Shown piece after piece: positions 20,003-33,706 of a stretch of 64,000 nucleotides of DNA. The position numbers and the translations under genes are program-made. Origin of the DNA: Phlebotomus papatasi (Eukaryota > Arthropoda > Insecta > Diptera > Psychodidae); contig NC_077222.1 in NCBI RefSeq assembly GCF_024763615.1, forward strand, positions 79,298,001 to 79,362,000, read 5' to 3'. Each line of letters begins with the position of its first letter. Position 1 is the first letter of the stretch. The notes beneath the pieces were generated by a model. That model worked only from the letters and a program-made list of their open reading frames with translations, was not told the origin of the DNA and did not search any database.

Positions 20003-22460
20003 TAACTTTTTTTGAGGATTGATAAAATCTTGTCATTTTTGGGATTTCTAAGGCTTCATATGGAGGTTCTGTTAAAATTTTTGTTTATGGATTATTTGTG
20101 ATATGCGCGTTCCATGGACCATTAGTTAGCAGATATGACGCAAATTTCGTTCAATTTGCTTCTCTACCTTAAAGACGATAACTTCTAACGAAGAAAATTT
20201 TTTTTAGAGCTCCATTAAAGCACTTTAAAATACTATAAGTATCCTTGAACCAAGATATGTTTCAAAAAATCAAAAGTTCAGATTTTGAAGACATCTTACA
20301 ATAGCTGCTTTCAAATATTTAGTAATAGCGTCAACGAATTATCACGTTTGAGTTCCATTACGGATTTAAGAAGTTTCACAAAATATTTTCGGAAATGCTC
20401 TTGTGAGCTTTAAATCAATATAATGAGCTATTATTATGCAAAATATGAACCCATTGTCACAAGTGGTTTGAAAGATATGTGCTCTGAATCTTGTTGCATT
20501 TTTTTTCAATCACCATGAAAATGTAATTGAGAAGATGAAACTTACTGCAAAGAAGTCTCTAACTAAAGTTTATGATTTTCTGCAAAATTTAGATTGCATT
20601 TCAATAACTAATAAGGTGACTAATTTATGAAGTGTGAATATATTCATTTAATACTGCAGTCGTTTGACAAATGATATTATTGATTCCGCTAATGAACAAT
20701 TTTATTACGTAAATTAAATATATATTATATATATAATCGTTCCGTATAACTACTATTCACTTTCATTCAATTTATTATAATAATAATTTACTTTCAGTTA
20801 AATAACTAATATTAATATTTATTTTACCAAACTGCAGACCATTTTTTTCACTGTGCTAATTTAATATACATAAATGTAAAAGAATTATATACACACCCGT
20901 TTCGACAAATATATATTCAAAATGATTAGACCGCCACCGTCGCCACCCTGAGAAGTTGCTTTACTTCAATATACCTTGTGCTATTTATTCAAGACACGAA
21001 GTACTTTAAGGGAATCAAAGTTGTGTAATTAATAATTTACTCGAATTCATTTTCACACTTGAATATTTTATTGAACGAGAAATCTTTCGCAAATACCTTG
21101 TAATTTACATTCCTGGAATGTTGTGAAAGCAATGAACAACTAATGATGGGAAGTTATTGCAATCACGAACACGTTTTTGCACGTAATTTCTTTAAACTTT
21201 TTAGAGAATTTTTAAAAGGAAACTTCTAAGTTTTTTTTTTAAATTGAAATCGGTTTTATTTTTCATAGTTTTTAATTTAAATATTAGCCAATTTCAATCA
21301 CAATCTTGGAAAATGAGTGTACAAACTTTGAACTTTTATAAGATTTCACTTTTTTATGATTGAGAGCTGTAACCAAACACTACTCCCACTTTCGGATCGA
21401 TTTATTGTGAATAATTGAATTTAACATTACGGGTGAATGACGGTAAATGGTTAGGTAATAAGAGTTGATGTTTACCAATGTTTCCATATTCCAGATTCAA
21501 TTCTTTGTGTAAGGATATGTGCCGAGATGCTACTGGTGTTAATTTGTAACAAGATCTCATACAATCTGGGTGAACCACAAATTAACAGTTTTGCACTTGA
21601 AGAGCAGTTTGTGTCTGGCACGGTATATATAATATCCATGGGGTGTGTTTCTCATTCTGGACACTACATATTGTCTTTTCTGGGTCACCGCATCATCATC
21701 ATCATTGTCCAGCATCTAGAGATTGTTACCTCAACTCCACTCAGTCTTTTGAACCATCACGGTGTAACCTATGGCATCGGAGAATGCTTACTTGTGGGTG
21801 TTAAGTGAAATCCCACAGGACATGCTGGGTGAGAATGCTCTTTGTCCCCAAGAGGCACCGAAAAGCATAAATGAGATGTTGCTCATGATGTCGTAAGGGT
21901 CAAAAATGTTTTAGCATAATGAATACTCCACCCAATGAAATTGCTGGAAGGTGTGTAAGACAGAATAATGAAAAGCATTCGCATTTTGCTCATCTAGTGA
22001 TACTCTAGGGCGAAAAAAAGCTGTTGAAAAAATATATGAATATGTGTTAAATTGAGTGCTTTTGGAATCCAGAATCCATTTTCAGGATGAATATTCATTT
22101 TACTTAAAGTTATGTAATTGATGTTATTCAGCGGAATCTTTTTGTAATGTAAAGAAGGGTTGAACACGTTAAAGAGTGCGACATAGTGATTTTAAGTCTC
22201 AAAAATAAAAGTTAATTAACAAGTTCAGATTCACTTCAAAAGTCTTATAAATCTTATACCAGATTCAATTGGCCATAAAGGCTATAGATAATATTTTCTA
22301 CAATAAAAATTTCTACGGCTTTGCCTTTGTACTTTTTTAATCAGATATTGAGCTTTTTTATGAATTAACTGTAAATAAGAAAGAATGACAAAGTAGAAAA
22401 ATACATGAACTCGTAAGCACATAGCTTAATTATATATACATTCGGTTATTTACGGAAGAG
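20003..22460. other. 2.5 kb AT-rich DNA, no gene seen
   Basis: It contains simple AT runs (for example near 20718-20745). A 93-codon frame at 21527-21808 has no recognised domain, and nothing supports it as a gene. Confidence 0.45.
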
Positions 22461-22703
22461 TAGGGGAGGCTGAGGAGGTTTGGGACAGGGGTAGTGTGGG
22501 ACGAGGCAATTTTTTCATTTATTATTAAAATAAATGGGATTTAACCACTACACAATCGTAGGCAACAATAAGATGTATCTTGACTAAGAGAATGGATATC
22601 CTCAGTTTTATTGCCTCAATTCTATGAACATTTTTTTTTAAAAAATTGATAAAAATTGTATATTTTGACGTCTCAGTTTTCCTCTTTATATTTTATATCA
22701 GCT

Positions 22704-22938
22704 ATAAGGTAAAGTACCCTTTATTCGACCGGTTCCTCTATTCGACCGGTAGATTTATTTATTCAATTTAATTATATTATATTTGCTATAATATTTTGTG
22801 TATGATCTAACATTAATAGGTCAATTATTCTTTAAATAATACGAATCAGTGACAAATTCATAGAAATTGATGAAATTCAAAAATTGACCCACCGGTCGAA
22901 TAGAGGAACCCGGTCGAGTAAGGGTACTTTACCTTATA
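22704..22938. mobile_element. Foldback MITE nested in the 22461-24406 element
   Basis: Complementary ends ATAAGGTAAAGTACCCTTTA and AGGGTACTTTACCTTAT are followed by the inverted pair TTCGACCGGTTCCTCTATTC / GAATAGAGGAACCCGGTCGA. It is about 235 bp. Confidence 0.7.
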
Positions 22939-23750
22939 CAATGAAAACTTTTCTATCTCATTAGCTAGCAGTGTAATCTGATAACTTTTTTTTATAAAAG
23001 TTTCGGTGATTATACACATTAAATTTTCTAACTACCAAAACTACACGCTGGGATGTTTGGGACACCTGAAAGGGATGAATCCCCATAGCAAAATTCCGCG
23101 GAAATTCCAGTGGAAAACTAGCGTCCAAATTGCGAAATTTCCCGGAATTTGACGCTAAAATTCCACTAAGTTTTCCATTGAATTTGGAGTCGGAAATTCC
23201 ATTGGAATCATAGCTCTTCATTGAATTTCAAGTACGATCTACTGGAATTCCAGCGTTGAATTCCGCGGAGTTCAGTGGAACATTTATATGGAAACTCACA
23301 CGTGAAACGTCCGCGGGATAAGCTGGCACAATCCTATGGAAAATTCCACTATCTTTCCATAGGGTTTCCGATGATTCTTTCCACTTTTTTCTCGAATGTC
23401 AAACAAATAAAATGGTGTTGTGACAACGTGGATAATTTATTTCCAAATCTTCCGCAAACATTTTTGTGGCTCCTGCGATAATTATAATATAATTAATTAT
23501 GCGACACTGCGTTTCGTGTAGATAATAGTGAAGTGATTACATTAAATAGGTCACCAACCTAAAATAACACTGTTTTTTATGTAATTTAAAATGTATTTAA
23601 GGAAAAATTAATTTATTTTACTAATTTTTTTTTATTATCTAAAATGTTAATTCGTTTTTACTGGTTTAGTAAAACATATTAAAATCGTCGTATTCTTTGG
23701 TATTTCTCTAAAAAAATCAGAAGTAAAAGCATGAGGTGCATATGACAACT

Positions 23751-24218
23751 TCATTTTTCCTCCATTTTATTTAGGTGCAAAAATCCACACAAAATCCACA
23801 AACATTTCCATGGAAGTATTTTACAGAAAAAATCCTCTATAAATCCATGGGAATTTCCTTGGATCTTATTATAGAAAATTCCTATGGAATTTTTCAAGGA
23901 AAGATACTGGAAAATTCCAAGGAATTTTTCACTCGTATTCCTATTCCGATTTCTTTTGCTATGGGGATGGGACGTCGATTTTTGACAAGATTGTAAGTGA
24001 GCGAAAATTATTACTGTCAAAATGCCAATTTCTACTGAAAATCTCCCTCTTGTGCTAACTTTACCAGTTGAGCAGTTGTCTCCAACTACAGAGACAATGA
24101 AACCATCAATGTCTTGGGAACTATTAATTTCCTCTCCTGAGGATATTCGCCTTTGCCCAATCCCGCTTGAAATTATTTCCTGGAACTTTTCTCGAGCAAT
24201 AACCTCTACAATTCTCAC
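23751..24218 (-). CDS. Unrecognised coding-like segment inside a transposable element
   Basis: An open frame of up to 155 residues reads leftward. Its first ~95 residues have a mixed, protein-like composition (for example REKFQEIISSGIGQRRISSG and DGFIVSVVGDNCSTGK). The last third is made of repeated low-complexity DNA and is probably not protein. A TTTTGTAG acceptor lies just upstream (24226), so this could be an exon fragment. I recognise no family. It lies inside an element with terminal repeats and could be a decayed transposase exon or simply chance. Confidence 0.2.
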   Translation of the reverse strand: MRIVEVIAREKFQEIISSGIGQRRISSGEEINSSQDIDGFIVSVVGDNCSTGKVSTRGRFSVEIGILTVIIFAHLQSCQKSTSHPHSKRNRNRNTSEKFLGIFQYLSLKNSIGIFYNKIQGNSHGFIEDFFCKILPWKCLWILCGFLHLNKMEEK

Positions 24219-24533
24219 AAGTTTTCTACAAAAGGCAAGGTGAGAGCTTATTCAGAGAAATAACGAAAAATAGCTACCACGCTAGTAAATACCAACAAGT
24301 ATCCTATAAACCGCAAAAAAATGGTAGAACATTATCGTGATTTTTTGGAATACTGCCTCAAAGTCAAAATATGAAAAAGGGTCCCAAATCTCCCTGGTCT
24401 CCCCTAACTTAAATTTAAGATAGAAAAATAGATGAAATACATTGAGATTAAGGGGAACTATGCCAATACTTTTTCTGTAATAAAATTTTATTTGATTTTA
24501 GGTTCCTAAGCATATAAAATACAATATTTAAAC

Positions 24534-24941
24534 TACATTTTCTGAAATTTTCATTTAAAAATCTGAAAAAATATACTTGACGGGGTGGACAAGTTTTCTC
24601 AAAAAACGAAATATTTCCTATTAGCTGATGAGTTGAACTGGTGCTTGAAAGGCACATTTTTTTTTTTAGTGAAATTTAGGTTTTTGAGAGAATTTTATAA
24701 GAATAAGACTATTATAGAATATTACAAGAATATTATAAAAATATTATATTATTAAAATATTAACTTGTGATCAAGGTAAAAAAGTATACCGTTCAAATAC
24801 TAGTTTAACTCATCAACTAACAGGAAATATTTATTTTTGTTTTGACGTTAGATGAATACACTCTGAAAAACTTGTCCACCGAAAAGAATGTTTGTTTTTA
24901 AACATTTTCTAAAAATTTTAAATGAAAATTTCAGAAAATGG
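24534..24941. repeat. Foldback with TGGACAAGTTTT arms
   Basis: The left arm (TTTTCTGAAATTTTCATTTA, then GGTGGACAAGTTTT and ATATTTCCTATTAGCTGATG) is mirrored on the right (CATCAACTAACAGGAAATAT, AACTTGTCCACC, TAAATGAAAATTTCAGAAAA). A diverged relative lies at 50330-50620. Confidence 0.6.
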
Positions 24942-25025
24942 ACAAATAAACTTAGAACAGCTTATTATAGAACAGGACTCTTAACGAGAGAAAACTTGGA
25001 TTGCATGCAAGTTTGATTTGAAACT

Positions 25026-26118
25026 ACCGGAGTTATCACATTAGAAAATTTCACATTAAAGTTATAGTGAAAAGTTGCTCATTAAAACTTCTAGAACCAC
25101 TCGAAATCGCTGATTTAGTTAGGACACATTGCTAGAATTGCTCAATGTCACGATGGCACACGGGTTGTCAGATGAGTGTTTTGAAGTATATTTCAGTCGT
25201 TTGATCGAAAATGTGCGATTTTAGTGAAGAAGAGAAAGTTTTCCTCCTGTACACTACTTTTATGTCGTGCAAAAGGACCCGCTAAGCGAGAAGAAGGAGG
25301 TTGTGGGCGAGAGATTGGCTCCTAACGCGACCTTCACATGGTCTCGTTGAAATTCTCTGGGGCGACTTTTTTGGAAATAATAATTTCCTCCGGATGACTT
25401 CGGAGGAATTTAAAGAGCTGCTGCAAATCAGAGGGGTTTATTTTCAAAATAAGACTATGAAAATGAGGAAGCCAATATCACCCAAATCCCGACTGAGGTG
25501 TGAGTTCCGGCGATTCGTGACTCAATTTGTCGCAAACGGCCTGAAAACCATCAGATCGGCTGCCTCTATTTTTGTATTCCCGGCAGTTATAGTCCCAATT
25601 GACGGATTTCTGATGCACAGCTTCAATTAATTCGGCCACCATCTCATTTGACCACGAAATCCTAGAAGTTTATAAAGGAATATAAAATGTAGATTGAACA
25701 CATTTTTGTTTACCTTTTTTCTTACTTATCCTCTGCACCGATCTTTTTCAAGGTCTTTTGTCTTTTCTCTATCTCGTGCGCGATAAATAGTAGGTATTAG
25801 CACTAATTTTTATCAAAATTTAATCATGAATAAATTGGTGAGAAAATTGTGGCGAAGAAACTACCCGAATGACTGCAATAAAGAAGTACCTGATGAAAAT
25901 TTAATGAGCAAATTTTGCTCACAAATTTGCTCAATTCCCATTAATTTGCTCATTAATTATTAATCGTATTTATGCTATTTTAATCAATTTAAACCAATTT
26001 TTGTGACTCGAGGCCACTTTTTTATCACTAAATGAATCGATTTCTAAAACAAACAGCAACAATTAATGTGAATCACATTAAAATTTTAATGTGACATTTT
26101 CTAGTGTAATATCACGGT
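25026..26118 (+). mobile_element. Internally deleted PIF/Harbinger element
   Basis: Terminal inverted repeats of about 38 bp are visible: left ACCGGAGTTATCACATTAGA and following bases; right the complement of TTACCGTGATATTACACTAG, with a shared GAAAATKTCACATTAAA core. Between them lies the N-terminal part of a Harbinger-type transposase (25211-25630) and no catalytic domain. At 1.1 kb it is far shorter than a complete element. Confidence 0.65.
25211..25630 (+). pseudogene. PIF/Harbinger transposase N-terminal fragment
   Basis: Reading from ATG at 25211 gives MCDFSEEEKVFLLYTTFM. A TAA at 25283 then interrupts the same frame, which continues with ARRRRLWARDWLLTRP and later FFGNNNFLRMTSEEFKELLQ and MRKPISPKSRL. 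The order R-R-W-x-W-L, F-R-M-x-x-x-x-F-x-x-L-L and M-R-x-x-I-S-P-x-x-R-L is the conserved N-terminal block of HARBI1/PIF nucleases. After PKSRL the family pattern is lost, and the DDE nuclease domain is absent. It is dead, but only lightly decayed. Confidence 0.8.
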
Positions 26119-29100
26119 AACGATTAGAGATATTATTCGGTAATTTGCAATCAAATTTCGAAAAATTGCTTATTTCTAAATCAGAATAACTTGGATTTAT
26201 ATAAACTGGCTAAAAGATGATTTATGAAATATAGACCAGAATGTCCTTTATAATTTTGCCCCAAGACTTGATCTTATCGGTAGCCTAAATTTGGAACACG
26301 TGTTTTTACTACAACGGGCCTTTTGTCCATGTGACAAACTACAAAAATAACAAAGAATGATTGAATTTTGTAAGAACTTTCTTTTAAACATTTATTTTAA
26401 ATAACGTAGTCGAGTTAAAGCGGTGATATCAGCACCTGCGTACTTTCGCTGCGCTATTATGGAAAAATCATTTTTTGCGTGCACAAGTGCAAGTAATCCA
26501 TTGTGTAGAGATCGTAAGTGAAAACTCTGCAGATTATACAATGTTCTACACAACGGAAATTTTAGCATAAATATTTTTAGGAAATATTTCTGTTTTGTGT
26601 AGGAAAAAAAAACGACACGAAAAAATCTCTCGATTTGTTTTCGCGGTAAATTGTTCACGAATAGCAAAAATGTAGTATTTTTATGTTTGTTCGTGTATAA
26701 ATACTTTATACCATTTTTATCCTTCTACCACCATTCAAACATACAGACATTATATGGTATGTTTGCATACAAAGAGGAATTTTCTGTTGCACAATATTTT
26801 GTTTACTTTATTTATTCAAACGGATCAGAATGACAACAGTTTCCGCATCTACTCATCATTCGCACCCACACACTGCCCCAGTATTTTCGTTCAGCTTCAA
26901 TCCTACTATCCAATGATTGCACTGACATGAGTAAAAAAGCATTCCATCTACATATTTTATTCGTGAAACCATTTTTTTTAGAATTGTATTTTAAAAAGAA
27001 TTGCATATATGGATCAGCCATAAGTATAAATGTATATTGGTGAAAAAACACGTGTGGATGTAGGCAAAATGATGGAAGGAGCAAAATTCATCTCTTCATT
27101 GACATGAAAATTTTTCAATTTCCGCGAATATCAAGATAAGAAATCGACATCAGATTTGGAATCAAAGATATTTTCATCAAATTCAGCCATATGTGTAAAA
27201 AATTGAATGAATTTTTCATGTAGAGGACGGTGTGGAAATTCATGTATACATACATTTTAATTCAATGTAAATTATTTGGATACTTCTTCCCAATTACGCT
27301 TGGTTGCGGTTGCCGATTGACTTACCGATCTCATCTGACAAACAGCAACCACTAAATCACAAATCGTATAACCCAAATGTATTTACATTCTAATATATAT
27401 TACGTTGAAAACCGGTTAAATTTTTAATCAATTTGTTAAAAAGAAAAAAATAAACTACAAAAATAATATATGGCATATACGCTTATTTTGATTACTTGGT
27501 TCAGTGTATTCAACCCAATAAATAAGCTTGAAGATGTGATTGCACATCATGATATACTATTTATTTTATTTGAGTAAAAAAAAAAGATAAGAGAAAATTT
27601 ACACTGAAATATGGTGTTTGTATTTTTTATGAAGAGAAAAATAAATATTTTGATTTAATTCTCTGCTGAATATCTTTCAGTATATTTATTTGCAATATCC
27701 CAAATTATATACAAATAATAAAACAATGCTCTTCTGATGCATATTTAATGATCACTTCTGCAAATTAATTATCTCTCATTTTCTCATTCTAACCAACTTC
27801 TCCTGGGCTTTTTCATTTTGGTTATTCTCAATAGGACTGAGGATATGGGTGTGAGATGAAAGGGTTGATGGGAGTCGATGGTATGGTGTTTGGGTTGCTT
27901 GACAAATTAATTTTTGATGCCAAAAATCTTCCAAGAGGGATGTGCCACAAAATCCTTTTGAACTCCACCATTTGGGATATATTCACAGATATTTTGCATA
28001 TTTATCTTACTCGGTTCTCAGTCCCTTTTCTACGGGTTTTCATACTCGTTGTGAATATACTGTTTATACCATTTCGATAGGAAAACAATATTTGACCTGT
28101 ATCTATTCCATTCATGATTCTAAATATTTGAAAAACAAAAAAACAAAAAGTAAGTTAAACTGGGGTACTAAAAAAAATCACAAATGGAATATTTCATTTC
28201 TTTCTCTCACTTCTATTGGACACGACAGATTTTTAATCTAAACACCCCTGTGGAAAATTTATTATTCTATAATTTTGTCGAAAATCGCTTTCCTCCATCT
28301 TGAACGAATGTATGTTTTCTGAGCCATTTCCTAAAAGTTGAACTAGTAGAAATTTTGAAATACTAACAGGCATGGGGTAATTTTGATTTCCTTTTTACGA
28401 GCTTTCACAAATGAAATAAAAATCCAAATGTAAAAATCCTTGACAACTTCGAAGAAAATCAATTTTCTTTAATATAATTGCGGAAATGGGGTTTAAATGC
28501 CCTTTTTTAAAAGCTTTTTCAATAAGAAAAGTCTCTTTACTTGGTTTAGAAAAGGCAAAAAATACATAGAGCACATGGCTTTTGGCTAATGACTGTAAAT
28601 ACATTTTTAGTTGAGATAGAGAAAAATGGTGTAAGTCAAAGAGGATGAAAGGAGAATGGGTAAATCTCCTAAAACTCCTTAACTTAAATAATATTCAAAA
28701 TTTAACGTATTTAGTGTTAAAATCTTCCAAAAAGAACAATTATTTAGATAGAATTCATTATTCATCAAATATTGGAATAAAAATACATAATTTTAATCGA
28801 TTTATTTTTAGTATCCAATTTTACCCACAAAGTGTCCAAATTTAGAAACTGTCCAAAATTATGAGACCTTACCCTATTTCTTGTTATTATAATATAAAAT
28901 TTTTTGATGATATGAAGTGCCCCTTGCGGTTGACTTGTGAATTTATCTTTCACGTCATTTTGTAGAATTTTTCGAGACCTTTTGATTTAGTATTCATAGA
29001 TTAAATTCGGTTGATAAATCTCTGAGATAGAGAGATTAAAGTTTTATCTTTGAGCTCAAATATTCAATATTCATCCCGCATGCTATACAGTGTAAAGCCA

Positions 29101-29394
29101 TACGCTTTTATGTTCATTGAGAGACTATGCAGTCATTTAATATATTTTAGGTTGCAATTATGTTTTAGTTTTGAAAACAAGCATTTCAAATGAACACATT
29201 TTGCAAAAGAGGTCAGGTTTCTTCTTTTCGCCCATGGTTTACAACTTTGGTCCCGGAATAAAAGTAGTTACCGTAACCAATGCCTATTCAATGATAGTCT
29301 TCATGAGTGGACGCAGCATAGGCACTTTTGCCTATTCTCCTTATCTACAAAATTATGTTAATGGATAATAATTAAGTTGAGTAGATGCTATTTT
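26119..29394. other. 3.3 kb AT-rich DNA, no gene seen
   Basis: No coding sequence or recognisable repeat family. Open frames (for example 26812-27084 minus, 27856-28241 plus) lack domains and overlap low-complexity DNA. Confidence 0.45.
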
Positions 29395-29616
29395 TGTACT
29401 TTGAGAGAAAATGTTTGTAAAGCAGTCAACTGGTTATAATAACTAAATTTTTTGTATGTTTCTGAATAAATGTGACTGCGCAATATAATTCAAAAACAGG
29501 ACACTTTCCCCTAGTTTTAAAATATGTGTGCGATTAGTCACATTTATTGAGAAACATAGCCAGAATTTAGTCATTATGAAGCTTGGGACCGTGCAAGGCA
29601 TGGGCACTTTCTCCTA
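29395..29616. repeat. Palindromic MITE, TGACTAAATTTT family, copy 1
   Basis: The arms contain ATAACTAAATTTTTTGTATG / ATAGCCAGAATTTAGTCATT and a central CACTTTCCCCTAG. The right end is GGGCACTTTCTCCTAG. Relatives are 31370-31582 and 60077-60302. Confidence 0.6.
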
Positions 29617-31369
29617 GAATGTTTTATTTGTTTGCTAAAAATTAAAATTTTTTGTAAAAGTTAGAAACGGACAATGGATTCACTACTGTACAAGTACAGC
29701 AGAATGCTCAAAATTTTAATATTTTTCAATCCTTGCTAATAGCAAGTTTCCATAATTCCTTGAAATTTTCTATGTTCGAGAAAATTATGATGGCCATCAT
29801 GAAAATTTGAAACTTTAGTCTCATTATTTTAGAAAATATATAATTTTTAAATTTCCGATTTGTTGCTTTTTACACCAGCTCATCCTGTTAATTTATATAG
29901 CATATATTTATAAATATTTAATTACGTAAAAAATATTTATGTATAATCTAAGTGTGAGTATAACAGAAGATAATTAGATTACTGAGTAAAACTTGAATAA
30001 TTCATAAATTTGAAATGTCAATTTTATATATTTTTAACAATTTTAAATTTTTTGCTGCATATTGATAGTTGTTCTGTATAATTATTTCTACAAAAAAATT
30101 TTAAAGGCAAAAAATAAATGAGTATTGAAAAAGAAATCAAATTTTGCCAATTAAATATTTAATTCTCGTCAGAAAAAAAACTCATATATGAATCAAATTT
30201 ATATAATTAACTTCTAAGTTGGATGCAATTAATAAAAATCTCTTTATTTTGTTTTGTTAAAACAGTTATCTTTCACTACCTTTTAAACTCGTTAATTTTT
30301 AATAAATCTACTAATGAAATTTGATTTTTGCTGATCTAATTTATTAATTTATTATTGCTCATTTGTAAAGTGTCATTTTAAAATGAATAATCTGGCGAAT
30401 AAATGAATGAATGATTGAATTGATTCGCTTCATATACATTAAGAATTTCGACATTAAAAGAATTATTTTGGCTTTTATGTTTTTATTTGAAACATTATGA
30501 GGTAGTTTGTATTATAACAAAAGTATTATAAGCTTATGAACTGTAATTAATGATCATTTATGATTAAATATCGATCTTTGATGCTCTTCCATTGAGAAAA
30601 AACTCCAGGAAAATATTTCCTTCCAAGAATTTGATGTGTATATTTAATACGAAATAGTGAAATTATTAGCTAATTTTGGTATTTATTTTAATATAAAGTC
30701 ACTCTAACAAACAATGTTCCATTTACCAGAAATGAAATTCGTTGATAGGTGTTGTTGCTGCTGTTTGTCATATCAATTTCCGTCAATTTATTGTATGTAG
30801 AAGCAGACTATTAGTCTTCCCATTTGTTCCTATAAAATATTCATTAGTAAATCGATATTGTGCTCATTTGCCCCAAACCATTTCCACTTTTTCTGAGTTG
30901 TTCTATGCTGTGAAAAGGGTATGAAATAAAAAGGAACCCTCTATGAATTGCCTTTTGCCGTGATTGATGAGGTAAATATTTTTGGCGATATAATTTCTCT
31001 GATAAAGGTAGATAGAGATATCTTGTTTATTTCCGATAACACAATTGATAATTACTACACCATCGAGTAATTTACTACTTATAATTTCATCACAGCTTGT
31101 GTTAGAAAATTAGATTCCTTTTTTTTTTTTAGTAAAATTGACTAAATCACTAAATAAGTGTTTTTTCAACAATTAAATTGTTATGACTTCGGCATATTTT
31201 AAACCACATGAAAATTTCATGAAATCAAAATTGCGATCCTTTCTTAAACGTCTTGGCATATGCATAATCCCGCTCTTTGCTTTTCAAAATTCAATTGAAC
31301 TAAATTAAATTTGTTGTGATGTTCTAATTCTAAAAAGAAGTAGAGAGTAAGAGAGTAAAGGTAGGCATG
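29617..31369. other. 1.75 kb AT-rich DNA, no gene seen
   Basis: Very AT-rich with no coding or repeat structure that I can support. Confidence 0.5.
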
Positions 31370-31582
31370 TAGGGGAAAGCGCTCATGCTTCGAACAATTC
31401 CAAGCTTTGTAATGACTAAATTTTTACTATGTTTCTGAATAAATGTAAGTCCGCAATATATTTTAAAAATTAGGCAATTTCCCCTAGTGTTTAAAATATG
31501 GGTTCAATGAGTCACATTTAATGGAAAATATAAGAAAAATTTAGTCATTATAAAGCTTAGGATCTTACGAAGCTTTCTCCTA
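31370..31582. repeat. Palindromic MITE, TGACTAAATTTT family, copy 2
   Basis: It starts TAGGGGAAAGCGCTCATGCT, has complementary GTAATGACTAAATTTTTAC and AAAAATTTAGTCATTATAA arms, and ends AAGCTTTCTCCTA. A central AATTTCCCCTAG matches copy 1. Confidence 0.65.
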
Positions 31583-33706
31583 TAATTTTCCTGATAAAAA
31601 ATTATTACTGGGGAATATATATAACTAATGGATTACTATATAACTAATCACTCCTAAGAGCTTTTTATCTAGTACTCTTTTCATCTCTTTATCTCTCTTT
31701 TTATATTTTGAAGTACTTTCTAATCAAATTACTTCAATTACTAACTTGTTTTATTAATTTAAAAGATAGTGAATACAAGTTTTAAAAATCATCGAACTCG
31801 CAACAGCAATTTTCTTTCCTTTATAGGACAAAACCCGATAAACCTCTTAATCTTTGTTATCCAAACGATTATTGTGATTCTAATTTCAAAAAAAAATCAT
31901 CCAATCCATGCTTTCGAGCATTTCGGAATTTAATAACTCTTAAAAGTTAAATTGCAAATTTTAACAGAATAAGGGATAAAAAATATTAGAAAAACACATA
32001 TATTTTTTTTGGTCATAAGGAAAAAACTAAAATCTAATCTGGCTAAAAACAATCACATTGTATTGTAAATTAAATCCTAAAAAAAAAAATGTTTATAAAC
32101 AATTATGCACAAATTTATTCAGTGAAAACAGTTCGACAAAGCTTGCAGGCCGTATAAAAGATATGCATATGAATTTAATATTGACCTCCCAGATAAAACA
32201 TAACGATGAACGAGAAAATATTTATATTTGTAAATATATCAGTACGAATGAGGACATGAATAAAAATCCAGCAATGAAAATAAAGTATGGATGAATGTGA
32301 AAAAGTGTGGAAATGCGTGTATATATTTATTGTTGAGTAAACAAACAAATTGTCGAGAGTAATTGGACATCACTAGTTTGTGCTTTCAACTCAAGTTCAT
32401 CGACCTCACGAGAAGTGGAAAAAATTTAAGTGGAGTGGGAAATAAAGTACCGAATTTATAGAAAACAGAACACGCATGTAGGAAAATATCTAAGAAAATA
32501 AAAAAAAATACATATAACGGATTATACTTGGACGAGTTCATATAAATTTTCCTTAGTTGCATTATATATAAATGAGTTACTGACTGAGTTATATATCGCT
32601 CATATGTGATTTTTCTCTTTATGGCAAAACAGTGATTGGAAGAACATCAATCGTAGAGTAATTTAATCAATGGGATGCGCCTAAAAATTTCATGAGAAAT
32701 CCTCTTTGGATTCCCTTTTGTTCTACTTCTGTAATACCCCTCTATATCCTCCCAATCAGTAGGTGGATGAATTTCCAAAGATGTTGACTTTCTTTGGGAG
32801 GGCAGAAACGGAAGAAACATTTCAACAATTTCCAAACCTCATTACAGTAGTCAGCATTTTCACATAGAACCCCATCTAGACTTTCACATATTCATCTATA
32901 CACTCCATCCCAAAAGCATTTTCCATCCCACACACTGTCTCTATTGGGGCATAAATAGCGGAGACCACTGAAAGCTCATGTGGTGCTTAAGATGTGCTCG
33001 CAGTATCATTTGGTTTCTCTTCCTTGTCACTCACATTGCTGAGTACCACAGCTCTAATGAAAATAGTCTCGCACTATTATCTTTTTGCTGTCTCTGTGGG
33101 AAATCTATACATAGTTGAAGGATATTGGGGTTAGGGAACCAGCTTGTTAATGGAATATCAATATACATTGATTAAAACATACAGTTACCCAAGTACCATA
33201 ATGCTTCTATGGACCTTCAATCCCTTGTCAATTTTAGAATATCTTCAATCTAAAACTCATACCATCCTTCTGCCTTTTCCGCTTTTAAACCTTATCTTTA
33301 TCTCAAGTGAAGCATGTATCATTAACCTCAAGCTTCTTCTCATCAGTGATGAGCATCAAATCAGAGGTAAACCAACACTGAAGAAATTCGTAAACACACA
33401 AAGAACTTATACCTTTTCAATTGCATCTATAGACCAAAAGGTACGAAATTAATTAGAATCTTCAGTGCCGTCTTTGAGACATTCCATAGTTCAAGTTTTC
33501 GTATGCAGAAAACCAATGATGATAGAGTTTCTAATTAACTATTTAGTACTATTAAATAAGACTATTATAATTTTAACAAATATGATACTCACACTCATAA
33601 AATTCTATGCCTTGTGCCTGGGCCTAAAACTTATGCAAAGTGTTTGTTGCAAGTGTCAGCACAATTTAGGAAAGTGGGAAAATATGACATATAGGGAGCA
33701 TCTAAA
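31583..33706. other. 2.1 kb DNA, no gene seen
   Basis: Short frames at 33144-33452 and 33465-33719 have no recognisable domain. No repeat family was identified. Confidence 0.45.

Larger units (their letters stand above)
22461..24406. mobile_element. 1.95-kb element with AGGGGAG-type terminal inverted repeats
   Basis: The left end TAGGGGAGGCTGAGGAGG followed by TTTGGGAC is mirrored at the right by GTCCCAAATC and CCTGGTCTCCCCTA. It encloses a nested foldback (22704-22938), a region of degenerate TGGAATTCC-type palindromes (23080-23290 and 23760-23940), and a coding-like minus-strand stretch (23751-24218). Nothing identifies the superfamily. Confidence 0.5.

Noticed and set aside
21527..21808. 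93-residue plus-strand frame
   Set aside because: No domain, no splice context and an unremarkable composition; chance cannot be excluded.
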